The notes below the pieces were generated by a model, which did no database searches, was not told the origin of the DNA, and worked only from the letters and a program-made list of their open reading frames with translations. The position numbers were made by a program, and so were the translations under genes. This document shows, in pieces, positions 18,201-25,740 of a stretch of DNA of 64,000 nucleotides. This DNA comes from Myxococcales bacterium (GTDB lineage: Bacteria > Myxococcota_A > Polyangia > Polyangiales > Polyangiaceae). The stretch is from assembly GCA_016703425.1 (NCBI GenBank), contig JADJCA010000018.1, positions 62,001-126,000 on the forward strand, read 5' to 3'. Position 1 is the stretch's first letter; each line of letters starts with the position of its first letter.

Positions 18201-18421
18201 CCGGCCATGCCACGTTCGATGGGCTGCGTGACCTGTGACTCCATCTCCGTGGCCGACAGGGCCGGCGCGCGCGTGACGACTTGCACTTGCGTGCTGGTGA
18301 CGTCGGGCACGGCGTCGATGGGCAGCTTGGCCAAGGAGACGAAGCCGTAGATCACGATCCCAAGAGCAACCAGCAGGGCGAAGAGCCGGTTCTTTGCGCA
18401 GAACGCGACGATGCTGCTCAT
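15286..18421 (-). CDS. czcA: CzcA-type heavy-metal RND efflux pump, frameshifted at 15657-15658
   Basis: Inner-membrane proton/cation antiporter that exports divalent metal ions through a periplasmic adaptor. The start is ATG 18421. The frame runs through GLPFSIPA at about residue 910, then continues one frame over as VALCGVSVCTGIVMTENLL to the stop at 15286. Removing one base at the CC of 15657-15658 gives an uninterrupted 1044-residue protein, the normal RND length. Twelve hydrophobic helices and the HME signature region VDFGIVVEGAVLSIEH are visible; the usual DG is EG here. Unrepaired, the frame would run on into the arsR-like gene and mimic a pump-repressor fusion. Sequencing error is the likeliest cause. 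Confidence 0.75.
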
Positions 18422-19677
18422 TGACGCGTAACCTCGCCGCGCAAGATGAACGCGTTTTCGACGACGATGGACTCGCCTCGCTGAAGGCCTTCCACGATTT
18501 CCGCCATCTGCGACGCAAGGCGCCGGACCTTCACGTTGCGAATCTCGTAAGTCGTCGCGTCACGTTTGACGAAGACGACCTCGTCGTTCCCGAGCGGCTG
18601 CACCGCGCTAGAGGGAACGAGGAGCCGCTCGCCCGCGTCGCTGGGTACCGAGATGGCGGCGCGCACGAAGAGGCCGGCGCGGAGTGCCCCGTCGGCGTTG
18701 TGAACGACGATGCGGGCCCGGGCTGCGCGACTCTTTTGGCCGAGCTGCGGCTCGATGGTCACGACCTTGCCCTTGATGGACTTGCCCAGCGCGTCCACGT
18801 GCAGATCCGCGTCGGCGCCAACCCGCAGCATGGCGAGATCGTTTTCAAAGACGTCCACGAGGGCCCAAAGCTCCGTGGGATCGGCGACCACGAAGGCCGT
18901 CTCGGCGGGCCTCAGGTAGCGGCCTTGGACCGCGTCACGGCGCACCACGACGCCCTCGATGGGCGAGCTGAGCAACACAGACCCGGCCGCCTGGATTTCG
19001 TGCCCCGCCGGGACCTGGGCCCCGAGAACGCGGAGCCTCGCCTCAGCCGCCGCCTGGGCCGCCGTCGCCTCGATCTGCGTCCCTCGCGCGGCTTCGACGT
19101 CACGTTGCGTCGTGAGGTCTTGCGCGAGGAGACGCTCTTCGCGCTTCGCGTTTCGCTCCGCGACGCTCGAAGTCGCACGCGAGGCGACGAGGCTGGCCTG
19201 CGCATCGGCGATGCTAGGTACCAGCAGCGTGGCAAGCCGCTGGCCCTTCTTGACCGTGTCGCCAACGCGGACGTGCACCTGCGAGACCCGCCCCTCCACG
19301 AGAGGGCCCACCTCGGCATAGCGCTCGAGGTTGTACTCGAGGGTCCCCGGAACGCGAATCACGTGGGCCTTTCCGGCCGTTCCGGCGGCTTCTGAGCGGA
19401 CGCCGTAGCGCTCCGCGAGCTGACCGTCGAGGCGCACCGTGCGCACGGCCCCAGCGTTGGCATCGGCCGCGGTGACCGACGTCTGCGAGACGGGGCTGGT
19501 CTCGGCGCAGCCGGTGAGCGCCAAGGCAGCTCCAACAACGGCGGCGCCAAGCCCGACCCAGAAGGCGAGACGGCGGGCGCGGAGGCCAGCGGGATGGCTC
19601 GGGAGGCCGCCGGGGGACGCGGCCACGGGGCGGCTTTTGCGAACGGTAGGCTCGAGGAAGCGGAGGACGGTGTACAT
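18418..19677 (-). CDS. czcB: CzcB-type periplasmic adaptor of the RND efflux pump
   Basis: 419 residues. A membrane anchor with lipobox-like LTGC at about residues 53-57 is followed by a membrane-fusion protein. Its parts are a barrel-sandwich/lipoyl half (VEGRVSQVHVRVGDTVKKGQ), a long alpha-hairpin (SVAERNAKREERLLAQDL), the second lipoyl half (SPIEGVVVRRDAVQGRYL), the beta-barrel and the membrane-proximal domain. It links the RND pump to an outer-membrane channel. The gene overlaps the pump gene by 4 bases (ATGA), so both are made from one message. No czcC-type outer-membrane factor is present in the window. No His-rich metal-binding N-terminus is seen. Confidence 0.8.
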   Translation of the reverse strand: MYTVLRFLEPTVRKSRPVAASPGGLPSHPAGLRARRLAFWVGLGAAVVGAALALTGCAETSPVSQTSVTAADANAGAVRTVRLDGQLAERYGVRSEAAGTAGKAHVIRVPGTLEYNLERYAEVGPLVEGRVSQVHVRVGDTVKKGQRLATLLVPSIADAQASLVASRATSSVAERNAKREERLLAQDLTTQRDVEAARGTQIEATAAQAAAEARLRVLGAQVPAGHEIQAAGSVLLSSPIEGVVVRRDAVQGRYLRPAETAFVVADPTELWALVDVFENDLAMLRVGADADLHVDALGKSIKGKVVTIEPQLGQKSRAARARIVVHNADGALRAGLFVRAAISVPSDAGERLLVPSSAVQPLGNDEVVFVKRDATTYEIRNVKVRRLASQMAEIVEGLQRGESIVVENAFILRGEVTRQ

Positions 19678-19730
19678 GGGTCTTGATATTCAAATAGCGA
19701 CACTTCTGAATATGTCAACCTATGGTGCTA
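19678..19730 (-). promoter_or_regulatory. czcB promoter with ArsR/SmtB-type operator
   Basis: Read toward czcB, the region gives TTGACA (a perfect -35 box). Sixteen bases further lies TATTTGAATATC, overlapping the -10. The inverted repeat ATATTCA (19686-19692) / TGAATAT (19707-19713), with a 14-base spacer, covers the -35 to -10 interval, as expected for an ArsR/SmtB-family operator. The segment matches the arsR promoter at 15242-15280 except for 16 extra bases between the half-sites. Binding by the arsR product is inferred. Confidence 0.65.
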
Positions 19731-19777
19731 AAGAACGCGCCGTGACGGCGGGTTGATTTGGCGCTAAAAGACCAGTC

Positions 19778-20680
19778 GTGACGCGTATTTCCGTGGGTAT
19801 TTTTGGCCTCGGCCGGATGGGACGCCTCCACGCGCGCGTCCTCTCGGAGCTCCCCAGCCAGTTCTCCCTGGTCGGATTTCACGATCCCGACGAGAGCGTC
19901 GCGACGCCTGAATGGCTCCGTGTCGGCACGGCGGAGGCGCTGCTCGAGGCTTGCGACCTCGCGCTCGTGGCGTCGCCACCCGACGAGCACGCCAGCCTCG
20001 TGACGGTTGCCCTCGCGCGGGGCCGACGCGTCTTCGTCGAGAAGCCCCTCGCGCCGACGCCTGCCGTCGCGCGCCGCCTCGCGCACCTTGCCGCGCCCGG
20101 TCAGCTGTTCGTGGGGCACTCGGAGCGCTTCAATCCGGTGGTCCGCGCCCTCCGGAGCCTCATCGCCGAAGATGAGGTCCTCGGCATCGAGATCGAACGC
20201 TCCGTCGCCGTGACGAGCCATTCTCAGGGCGATGTTGTGTTGAACCTCGGCGTTCACGATCTCGATTTGGTCGCGCACCTCACCGGCCGGCGTCCCGTCG
20301 TCCTCGGGGCCGAAGGCGACGCCAACGCAACCCGGGTGCACCTCTCGGCGGGAGCCGCGTTTGGGCGCCTACGGCTCGCGCGCGCGGGCCGCCACCGCAT
20401 GTTGACCGTCACGACGCGCGACGCTCGGTACGAGGGCGACCTGCTCGCCTTCCGCCTTCGAAAGGCGAGCGTTGGAGGCGGAGCTGTCGACGTCCCCGTC
20501 CCCACCGACGAGCCCCTCGTGGCGCAGGCGAGGGCGCTCTACGAGGCCTGTCAGGGGGCGCCTGCGGCTCCCTTGGCCACCGCCGAAGACGGCCTCCGCG
20601 CCGTCGAGCTGGCGGAGACGGCCATGGGGCTCCGATCGCTCCGAGGCCGCACGAATCCAGCGGCAGCGGCGAGCGCTTAG
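19778..20680 (+). CDS. Gfo/Idh/MocA-family NAD(P)-dependent oxidoreductase
   Basis: 300 residues from GTG 19778. The N-terminal Rossmann fold has the nucleotide-binding loop GIFGLGRMG (about residues 8-16). The family motif EKPLAP (about 89-94) contains the catalytic Lys-Pro, and the C-terminal part contains GHSERFNPVVRAL and LNLGVHDLDLVAHL, with the His expected in the substrate pocket. Members oxidise or reduce sugars, inositols or related substrates; the substrate here cannot be read from the sequence. It diverges from czcB with about 100 bases between and precedes ftsE by 63 bases, but no functional link to division is evident. Confidence 0.8.
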   Translation: MTRISVGIFGLGRMGRLHARVLSELPSQFSLVGFHDPDESVATPEWLRVGTAEALLEACDLALVASPPDEHASLVTVALARGRRVFVEKPLAPTPAVARRLAHLAAPGQLFVGHSERFNPVVRALRSLIAEDEVLGIEIERSVAVTSHSQGDVVLNLGVHDLDLVAHLTGRRPVVLGAEGDANATRVHLSAGAAFGRLRLARAGRHRMLTVTTRDARYEGDLLAFRLRKASVGGGAVDVPVPTDEPLVAQARALYEACQGAPAAPLATAEDGLRAVELAETAMGLRSLRGRTNPAAAASA

Positions 20681-20743
20681 CTTCGGCCAGGCGCCGCCGC
20701 CACAAACTTGGCTCGCCTCGCTGAGCCCTGATACCGGCTCGGT

Positions 20744-21550
20744 ATGTCGCTTGAAGACGACGTGTCGACCCTCGGCGAGAAAGACCGCCGCTTCCGTCCG
20801 CTGCTGCGAGCCGGTAACCGCTTCACGCGCGAGGCGCAGAACCGCCCCATTTTGCTCTTCGAGGACGTCTACAAGTCCTACAGGCCCGGCGTGCCTGTGC
20901 TCCGGGGCATGAACCTCATCATCGAGCGGGGCGAGTTCGTCTTCATCACGGGCCCGAGCGGCGCCGGCAAGTCGACGCTCCTCCGGCTGCTGTACCGCGC
21001 CGAGACCGTCGACGACGGTCGCATCTTGTTCCTGGGCCGCGACATCGGTCGCCTCCGCGACGAGTCGGTGCCGTTCTTGCGCCGCAACCTCGGCGTCATC
21101 TTCCAAGACTTCAAGCTCGTGCCGTCATGGAGCGTCTTCGAGAACGTCGCCATCACGCTCGAGGTGCTCGGTCTTCCGCCGCGCCTCGTGCGAACGCGCG
21201 TCGGCGAGGCGCTCGAACGCGTCGGCCTCTCGGGTCACGGCGACGTCGCCGCAGGACTCTTGAGCGGCGGAGAGCAGCAACGCGTGGCCATCGCGCGCGC
21301 CATCGTCGGCGAGCCGGCGCTCATCCTCGCCGACGAGCCCACCGGCAACCTCGATCCGCAGCTCGCCATCGACATCCTCGGGCTCTTCGAGGAGATCCAC
21401 GAAGCTGGCACGACGGTTCTCTTCGCGACACACGATCGCTCGCTGCTCGAGATTCGCCCGCGGCGCCTCGTGATTCTCGACGAAGGCAAGACCATGGATG
21501 TGCCGAGCGGCATTCCCGAACAGGGTTACGACAACGTCCTTCCCGTTTGA
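20744..21550 (+). CDS. ftsE: Cell-division ABC ATPase FtsE
   Basis: 268 residues. The ATP-binding subunit of the FtsEX complex, which does not transport but transmits ATP hydrolysis across the membrane to activate murein hydrolases at the septum. Walker A GPSGAGKST is at about residues 70-78, the Q-loop at VIFQDFKLVP, the signature LSGGEQQR at 173-180 and Walker B LILADEPTGNLDP at 193-205, followed by the H-loop ATHDRSLL. About 35 extra N-terminal residues precede the usual start of the fold; the first ATG with the correct frame is 20744, and an internal start cannot be excluded. ftsX follows 20 bases downstream. Confidence 0.9.
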   Translation: MSLEDDVSTLGEKDRRFRPLLRAGNRFTREAQNRPILLFEDVYKSYRPGVPVLRGMNLIIERGEFVFITGPSGAGKSTLLRLLYRAETVDDGRILFLGRDIGRLRDESVPFLRRNLGVIFQDFKLVPSWSVFENVAITLEVLGLPPRLVRTRVGEALERVGLSGHGDVAAGLLSGGEQQRVAIARAIVGEPALILADEPTGNLDPQLAIDILGLFEEIHEAGTTVLFATHDRSLLEIRPRRLVILDEGKTMDVPSGIPEQGYDNVLPV

Positions 21551-21570
21551 GGGAGCGTCTGAGGAGCCTC

Positions 21571-22461
21571 ATGATCGATCTGTCCATTGGCGTAACGCGA
21601 CGTGCGAGACGAGGAATGCTTCGCGAGTGGCGCCTCCACGCGCTCAGCGTATTTTCGCTGGCCGTGGCCTTCGTCTGCCTCGGCGCGGCGCTCCTCGTGG
21701 TCACGAACCTGAAGGGGCTCGAAGACCGATGGGCGCGCGCTGGTCGCGCTTCGGTGTACTTGAAGTCGCAAGCGAGCCCCGAGGATGTGTCGGCGCTCAA
21801 GGACGCGCTCGCACGCGTGCCCGGCGTGCGAGAGGTGCGCTACGTCTCGGCGGGCCAAGCGAAGACCGACTTCGGCGCGCGAGAGCTCGGCAAGAGCGGC
21901 GACCTATCGGGCATCCCCGTCGAAGCGTTTCCCGCCTCGCTCGAGGTGCACATGACCGAGTCCATCGGCGATGCGGCGCTCACCGACATGGTGACGAAGC
22001 TCAAGCTCCTGCCGGGCGTCGAGGACGTTGAGACCTACCGCTCGTGGACCGAGCGGCTCGCGCGCCTCGTGCGTGCTGGTGTCGCCGCGGCGCTCTTGCT
22101 CGCCTTCGTCGTCTTGACGGCTGTGCTCGCCGTCGTCGGCTCGACGATTCGCCTCGCGCTCCAGCGCCGCAAGACCGAGGTCGAGGTGCTGAAGCTCGTC
22201 GGCGCCTCGGATCGCTTCGTCAAGGGCCCTTTCCTTTTGGAAGGCGGCGCGCAAGGCGCCCTCGGCGCAGCCTTCGCCGTAGGCCTCCTGGGGATCTTGT
22301 TCGTCCTCGTGCAGAGCCGCCTCGACGGCGAGCTCTCGGCGCTCGTGGGCATGGAGCCCACGTTTCTGCCTTGGCCGTTCGCGGCCGGCATGGTGGCGCT
22401 GGGGCTCGTGCTCGGCGCCTTCGCGGCGGCCCTCGGCCTCCGGCGCTTGGTGGCCGTATGA
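21571..22461 (+). CDS. ftsX: Cell-division permease-like protein FtsX
   Basis: 296 residues from ATG 21571. The layout is that of FtsX: a cytoplasmic N-terminus, TM1 (LSVFSLAVAFVCLGAALLVV, about residues 27-46), and a periplasmic domain (about 47-165) with SVYLKSQASPEDVSALKDAL, the FtsX extracellular-domain pattern, then SGIPVEAFPASLEV. Three C-terminal helices enclose the LVGASDRFVKGPFLLEG motif. The periplasmic loop is the site that holds EnvC-type hydrolase activators, and such a gene follows with a 4-base overlap (ATGA). The cluster ftsE-ftsX-envC is therefore functionally coherent and probably one operon. Confidence 0.9.
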   Translation: MIDLSIGVTRRARRGMLREWRLHALSVFSLAVAFVCLGAALLVVTNLKGLEDRWARAGRASVYLKSQASPEDVSALKDALARVPGVREVRYVSAGQAKTDFGARELGKSGDLSGIPVEAFPASLEVHMTESIGDAALTDMVTKLKLLPGVEDVETYRSWTERLARLVRAGVAAALLLAFVVLTAVLAVVGSTIRLALQRRKTEVEVLKLVGASDRFVKGPFLLEGGAQGALGAAFAVGLLGILFVLVQSRLDGELSALVGMEPTFLPWPFAAGMVALGLVLGAFAAALGLRRLVAV

Positions 22462-23492
22462 CGCGCCTCGCCTCTTCCTGGATCGTCATCGCCGGCGCGC
22501 TCCTTGTCGCGACGCAGGCGAGCGGGCGCATCGGCGTCGCGACCGATCCGGCGCGCGCGAAGCACGAAGAGCCGGGAGCCACACGCGTCGAGACGTCGCC
22601 GACGCTCACGCGCGCGACCTTCGATCGCAAGCTCGCAGACCTGGCCCTCACGGAGCAGAAGACCAAGGCGGAGATGTCCGAGGTCGGCCAAAAGCTCGCC
22701 GACGTGAAGGCCCGCGTCGTCGCGCGCGGCCGCGTGCTCTACCGCATGACGAAGCTCGGCATGTTGCCCGTCGGCGATGGCTTCGAAGCGCTCGTGTCGC
22801 ACGCGTCGCGTGTGGAGCGGGCGCGTCGGTCGCTTCACGGTGAGCTTTCCGAAGAGCGCACGCTCCGCCGCCGCGGCGCCGAGCTAGCGCAGAACCTCGA
22901 GCGCATCGCCAACGATCGCGCCTCGCTCGAGACGCAGAGCGCCGCCATGGAAGCGGCGCGCGTGGCCAGCGAAGAGGACGACCGTCGCAAGGTCGCCTTC
23001 GATCACGCCTTCGAGACCTCGAGCGGCAACAGCGAATACGTCGCCGTCTACGGCGGCAACGGCAGCGAGCCGGTCGCCATCGGCGGCTTCGGGGCTTCGC
23101 GCGGGCGGCTCTTGTTCCCCGTCACGGGGCGCGCCGAGGTGAGGCCCTCGAAGCGCGAGGGCGACGCAAGCCAAGGCCTCGAGATCGGCGCGCCGCTCGG
23201 GGCCACGGTGCGGGCGGTTTTTGCGGGCCGCGTGGCCTTCGCCGATCGTTACGGCGCCTACGGGCGCATCGTGATCTTGGACCACGGCGAGCGCTACTAC
23301 ACGGTGAGCGGCAACCTCGCGAGCGTCGATGTGCGCGTCGGCGACGAGATCTCCGCTGGCGAGCGCATCGGCAGCGTCGGCGACGAAGGCAAGGGGCCGA
23401 CGCTCTACTTCGAGCTGCGCCACGGAAGCCAGACGATCCCGCCGGGTCCGTGGCTTGGCGTAGACCGCGCGCGGGCACGCGCGGCGCCGTAA
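22458..23492 (+). CDS. envC: EnvC-like murein hydrolase activator with degenerate LytM domain
   Basis: 344 residues. A signal peptide (IVIAGALLVATQASG) is followed by a long coiled coil (about residues 45-180, LTEQKTKAEMSEVGQKLADV) and a C-terminal M23/LytM domain (about 235-335). The metal ligands of active M23 peptidases are gone: the first His/Asp site reads GLEIGAPLG, the second reads VSGNLAS instead of YAHL, and HxH reads TLYFE. This is the pattern of EnvC, which does not cut peptidoglycan itself but activates amidases when controlled by FtsEX. Coupling to ftsX by overlapping ATGA supports this. The amidase partner is not in the window. Confidence 0.82.
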   Translation: MTRLASSWIVIAGALLVATQASGRIGVATDPARAKHEEPGATRVETSPTLTRATFDRKLADLALTEQKTKAEMSEVGQKLADVKARVVARGRVLYRMTKLGMLPVGDGFEALVSHASRVERARRSLHGELSEERTLRRRGAELAQNLERIANDRASLETQSAAMEAARVASEEDDRRKVAFDHAFETSSGNSEYVAVYGGNGSEPVAIGGFGASRGRLLFPVTGRAEVRPSKREGDASQGLEIGAPLGATVRAVFAGRVAFADRYGAYGRIVILDHGERYYTVSGNLASVDVRVGDEISAGERIGSVGDEGKGPTLYFELRHGSQTIPPGPWLGVDRARARAAP

Positions 23493-23545
23493 GCGGCGAG
23501 CTCCGCCTTGGGCCCGGCTCCGACGGGTCGCGACGGCTTGCGCGG

Positions 23546-23896
23546 CTAAAGCCCGGAGAGCTCCGGCCAGTGAAGGACGTGCCCCATCGCGCGTTTCACC
23601 TCCGCGTGGCGCGAGACCGCGAGCCGACCGACACGCGATTCGAGGGCGCCACGGGGCACGGTTCGCAACGTGTCGAGATTGGCGACGCATGGACGCGAGA
23701 GCCCCTCGCGTCGGCCGAGGCTGATCTCTTGAGGGATCCCGCGCACCGTCGTCGTGACTTCCACAACCAGGACGCGGGTCAGGTACGCGTAGGCGCTCGT
23801 GCGGCCCAGCAAGAGGAGCGGGCGCCGACCCACCGGATCGGGCAAACGCGCCCACCAGAGGTCGAACTGTTGCGGCGCGTCGATCGGGCGGGTCAC
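23546..23896 (-). CDS. mazF: MazF/PemK-family endoribonuclease toxin
   Basis: 116 residues from GTG 23896, which overlaps the antitoxin stop (GTGA). The fold markers of the family are visible: an N-terminal DLWWARLPDPVGRRPLLLLG (the GDIYW..L....G.RPVLVL pattern). The strand VLVVEVTTTVRGIPQEISLG follows, then LSRPCVANLDTLRTVPRGAL, which contains the usual S.V....L.TI.K.RL stretch. MazF toxins cut mRNA at short sequences; the target here is unknown. The first strand reads DLWW rather than DIYW. The coupled upstream gene encodes a matching ribbon-helix-helix-type antitoxin, so the pair is most likely functional. Confidence 0.82.
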   Translation of the reverse strand: MTRPIDAPQQFDLWWARLPDPVGRRPLLLLGRTSAYAYLTRVLVVEVTTTVRGIPQEISLGRREGLSRPCVANLDTLRTVPRGALESRVGRLAVSRHAEVKRAMGHVLHWPELSGL

Positions 23897-24183
23897 GCGG
23901 CCCGCGTCGCGCGCCGCGGCTTCTTCCGGGGCGAGGCCTTCGCCGACGCAGAGGGAGTCGCTAGCTGATTGGCTTGGTCCCAGCCGACGAGATCCTCAGG
24001 TGTTCCGTCTGCGGCGAGCGGGCGGGCGCGGTACGCATCGCCCGTGCGCACGTCGAGCGCCAGATCGATCGCGCGTCGAATCGCGAGGCGCACGAACTCC
24101 GCTCTCTGCCGGGCCTTCGCTGGTGCGACGCGTTCGAGATCGCGCGCGCACCGGTCGTCGAGCTCGATGAGAATTCGCTTCAT
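23893..24183 (-). CDS. Antitoxin partner of the MazF toxin
   Basis: 96 residues from ATG 24183. The N-terminus KRILIELDDRCARDLERVAP, followed by RAEFVRLAIRRAID, has the strand-helix-helix pattern of ribbon-helix-helix repressors: the first strand contacts DNA and the two helices form the dimer. The C-terminal part (GTPEDLVGWDQANQLA, then a Lys/Arg/Ala tail) is the likely disordered toxin-neutralising segment. The start codon is embedded in the palindrome at 24182-24197, consistent with autorepression. The basic tail, KKPRRATRAA, is unusual because toxin-binding tails are mostly acidic. Confidence 0.75.
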   Translation of the reverse strand: MKRILIELDDRCARDLERVAPAKARQRAEFVRLAIRRAIDLALDVRTGDAYRARPLAADGTPEDLVGWDQANQLATPSASAKASPRKKPRRATRAA

Positions 24184-24197
24184 ATAGAGAACTATAT
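24182..24197 (-). promoter_or_regulatory. Palindromic operator overlapping the antitoxin start
   Basis: A perfect inverted repeat, ATATAG-AGAA-CTATAT, ends inside the ATG at 24181-24183. Read toward the gene, TATAGT is a good -10 box placed seven bases before the ATG, so transcription would begin at or next to the start codon and the message would be leaderless. No -35 match is evident. The repeat is the natural binding site for the ribbon-helix-helix antitoxin. Both readings are inferences from sequence position. Confidence 0.55.
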
Positions 24198-24517
24198 ACT
24201 GTGCTTCGGCGCGCGCCACCGGGCGGCGTACAAGCGATTGGCCCGCGCCGTCGGTCGCGAGCATGCAACTGACACTGTTGCCCTTCTCATCGCTCGCGAA
24301 ACACATCCCTTGCAGCGGAGCGCCGGGGAAGGCCCAGACGCGACAGCCGAGCTCATCGAACGCACCGCCTGATGAGCGCGTCGAGCCAAAGACTCCCGTA
24401 GACGGCCATCGCCTGTTGGTCCACCACCACCGGATACGCCTGCGTCCAGCCCGCAATCGCGGTCGACGCGAGCAACGCGCATGCCACGCCGACCGTGCCG
24501 ACGAGGAACCTGTTCAT
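24184..24517 (-). pseudogene. Frameshifted small secreted protein next to the toxin-antitoxin pair
   Basis: ATG 24517 opens a clear signal peptide (MNRFLVGTVGVACALLASTA, then IAGWTQAYPVVVDQQ) and reads AVYGSL before going out of frame to a stop at 24353. One base less in the AAA at 24388-24390 joins it to GSTRSSGGAFDELGCRVWAF and GMCFASDEKGNSVSCM. This order (signal, VDQ, GSLGSxRxS, GC..., CFA, SC) is that of a family of short Cys-containing secreted proteins of about 130 residues that I recognise but cannot name. The repaired frame has no stop before the antitoxin gene, so the normal end is lost. It is a decayed or interrupted gene, with a possible sequencing error adding to it. Confidence 0.5.
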
Positions 24518-25111
24518 TGGCCTTACCTTTCGGGCGGACACGGCGTCCGCAACGAAGGGGAATGCGAGCGAAGGTCCGATGGATCGGAAAATCGACGGCG
24601 AACTCGACCGGTGTGACTTCGTGAGCGCTCCGAAGCGTCCCATCGCGCGGTCCCGGAGTCCTTTAAGGGAGAGGCAAAGCCACCTACGCGGAGGCGATGG
24701 CTTCGTGACGCTGCGGAAGCGCGTCGACGCGGCTCAGCGAGGCCTCGGTTGCGTCTAGTTGGCTTGGCTCCGTCTCCAAGAGACGCCAGCCTCCGCCAAT
24801 CAAGCCTCGCGCTCGCCCGCAACCACGCGATCCTTCGTCGGCGAAGGCGTACGCGTCTCACATCGCGTCTCCGCTCCCGCATAATTGGCTTCGCGTTCGG
24901 CTTACGAAGGCGTTGGCGTCGCTTAAGAGACGTAGGTCCTCGCTTAAGAGACGCAGCGCCCGAGACGACCGCCTCATGGGCCAACCTCGCCAAGGACGAG
25001 CGGGCCGACGCTCTTCACTCGCGCCGATGGAACCGCTTCGAGCGCACACCTCGCGCAGCTCTTCGATGAGGGCGACTGACGGCGGGCCGCGCTCCCGTCG
25101 ACGCCCTGAGT
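24518..25111. other. Gene-free stretch with repeated CGTCTC/GAGACG hexamers
   Basis: No frame here looks like protein: all longer ones are Arg/Ser-rich artefacts of GC content. The notable content is a cluster of the hexamer CGTCTC or its complement, at 24771, 24780, 24854, 24866, 24927, 24948 and 24962. The first two form a hairpin with a three-base loop. The 14-base direct repeat listed separately lies inside this cluster. No promoter or terminator is clear. Confidence 0.5.
24919..24953. repeat. 14-base direct repeat, two copies
   Basis: TCGCTTAAGAGACG occurs at 24919-24932 and again at 24940-24953, 21 bases apart start to start (two helical turns). The TTAA centre is unusual in this GC-rich DNA. 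The spacing suits two protein molecules on the same face of DNA. No known box is recognised. Confidence 0.6.
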
Positions 25112-25735
25112 TCAAGGCAACAGCGTGTAGTCGATGAGGAGCATTTGTTCGTGGTGCTCGAGAGACACCGTCTCAGCCAGACCGCTGAGACGAAGCGCGG
25201 CATGGCGCAACGCGTCGGGCAACCACGAGCGCGGCATCTTGATGCGTCGGATGAGGAAGTCGCCGTTGCCGACGGCGATCCCAGCGGGCCCATTCGTCAC
25301 CGGTCTCGACGACGAGGCAGTTGTCGCCAAGCACCACTCTCCCGTGCCGTGCCCTGGGCCCCGATCCCACAGGGCTCTCCCTCCAAGGGCGCCGCCAACA
25401 AGCAGCCGCGGAACGAAGTGCGAGGGCGGAAGGACTCCGGCGATCGACGCCGCCGCTACAGCCAGCGTCGCGGCCGACTCCGGCACCCATCCGTCGCGCT
25501 CGACAATTCGGCCAACCCGCGACAGGTAGGCGCCGCTGATTGGCAGTCCGCTGTCGACGAGGCTGAACGCGAAACGGAGCTCGTCCGACGCTCGATCGAA
25601 CGACGTCGTGAACGTCCCCTCGGCCTCTACGCGCCCGCTCGCGACGTCGACCCTCTGGTAGGTGCCGCTATCGCGATAGACGTCGGCGCGATCGTAGGCC
25701 GCTCGGCTCGCCTCAAAGACGACTCGCGCGTCCAT
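25112..25735 (-). CDS. Hypothetical protein coupled to the EGF/DUF4214 protein
   Basis: 207 residues from ATG 25735, five bases after the stop of the upstream giant gene, so probably cotranslated from the same message. There is no signal peptide, no long hydrophobic helix and no familiar catalytic motif. The composition is that of a mixed alpha/beta soluble protein, with beta-rich segments GRVEAEGTFTTSFDRASDEL and GNGDFLIRRIKMPRSWLPDA, and a C-terminus SLEHHEQMLLIDYTLLP. The SGTYQRVDVASG... FDRASDELRFAF portion resembles LolA/DUF2092-like lipid-carrier strands, but only loosely. I do not recognise it. Confidence 0.5.
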   Translation of the reverse strand: MDARVVFEASRAAYDRADVYRDSGTYQRVDVASGRVEAEGTFTTSFDRASDELRFAFSLVDSGLPISGAYLSRVGRIVERDGWVPESAATLAVAAASIAGVLPPSHFVPRLLVGGALGGRALWDRGPGHGTGEWCLATTASSSRPVTNGPAGIAVGNGDFLIRRIKMPRSWLPDALRHAALRLSGLAETVSLEHHEQMLLIDYTLLP

Positions 25736-25740
25736 CACAG

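Noticed and set aside
14885..18421. A natural RND pump-ArsR fusion protein of 1178 residues
   Set aside because: The pump sequence goes out of frame at 15657 and the stretch between pump and repressor is nonsense. One base correction gives a normal pump with its own stop at 15286 and a separate repressor gene with its own promoter.
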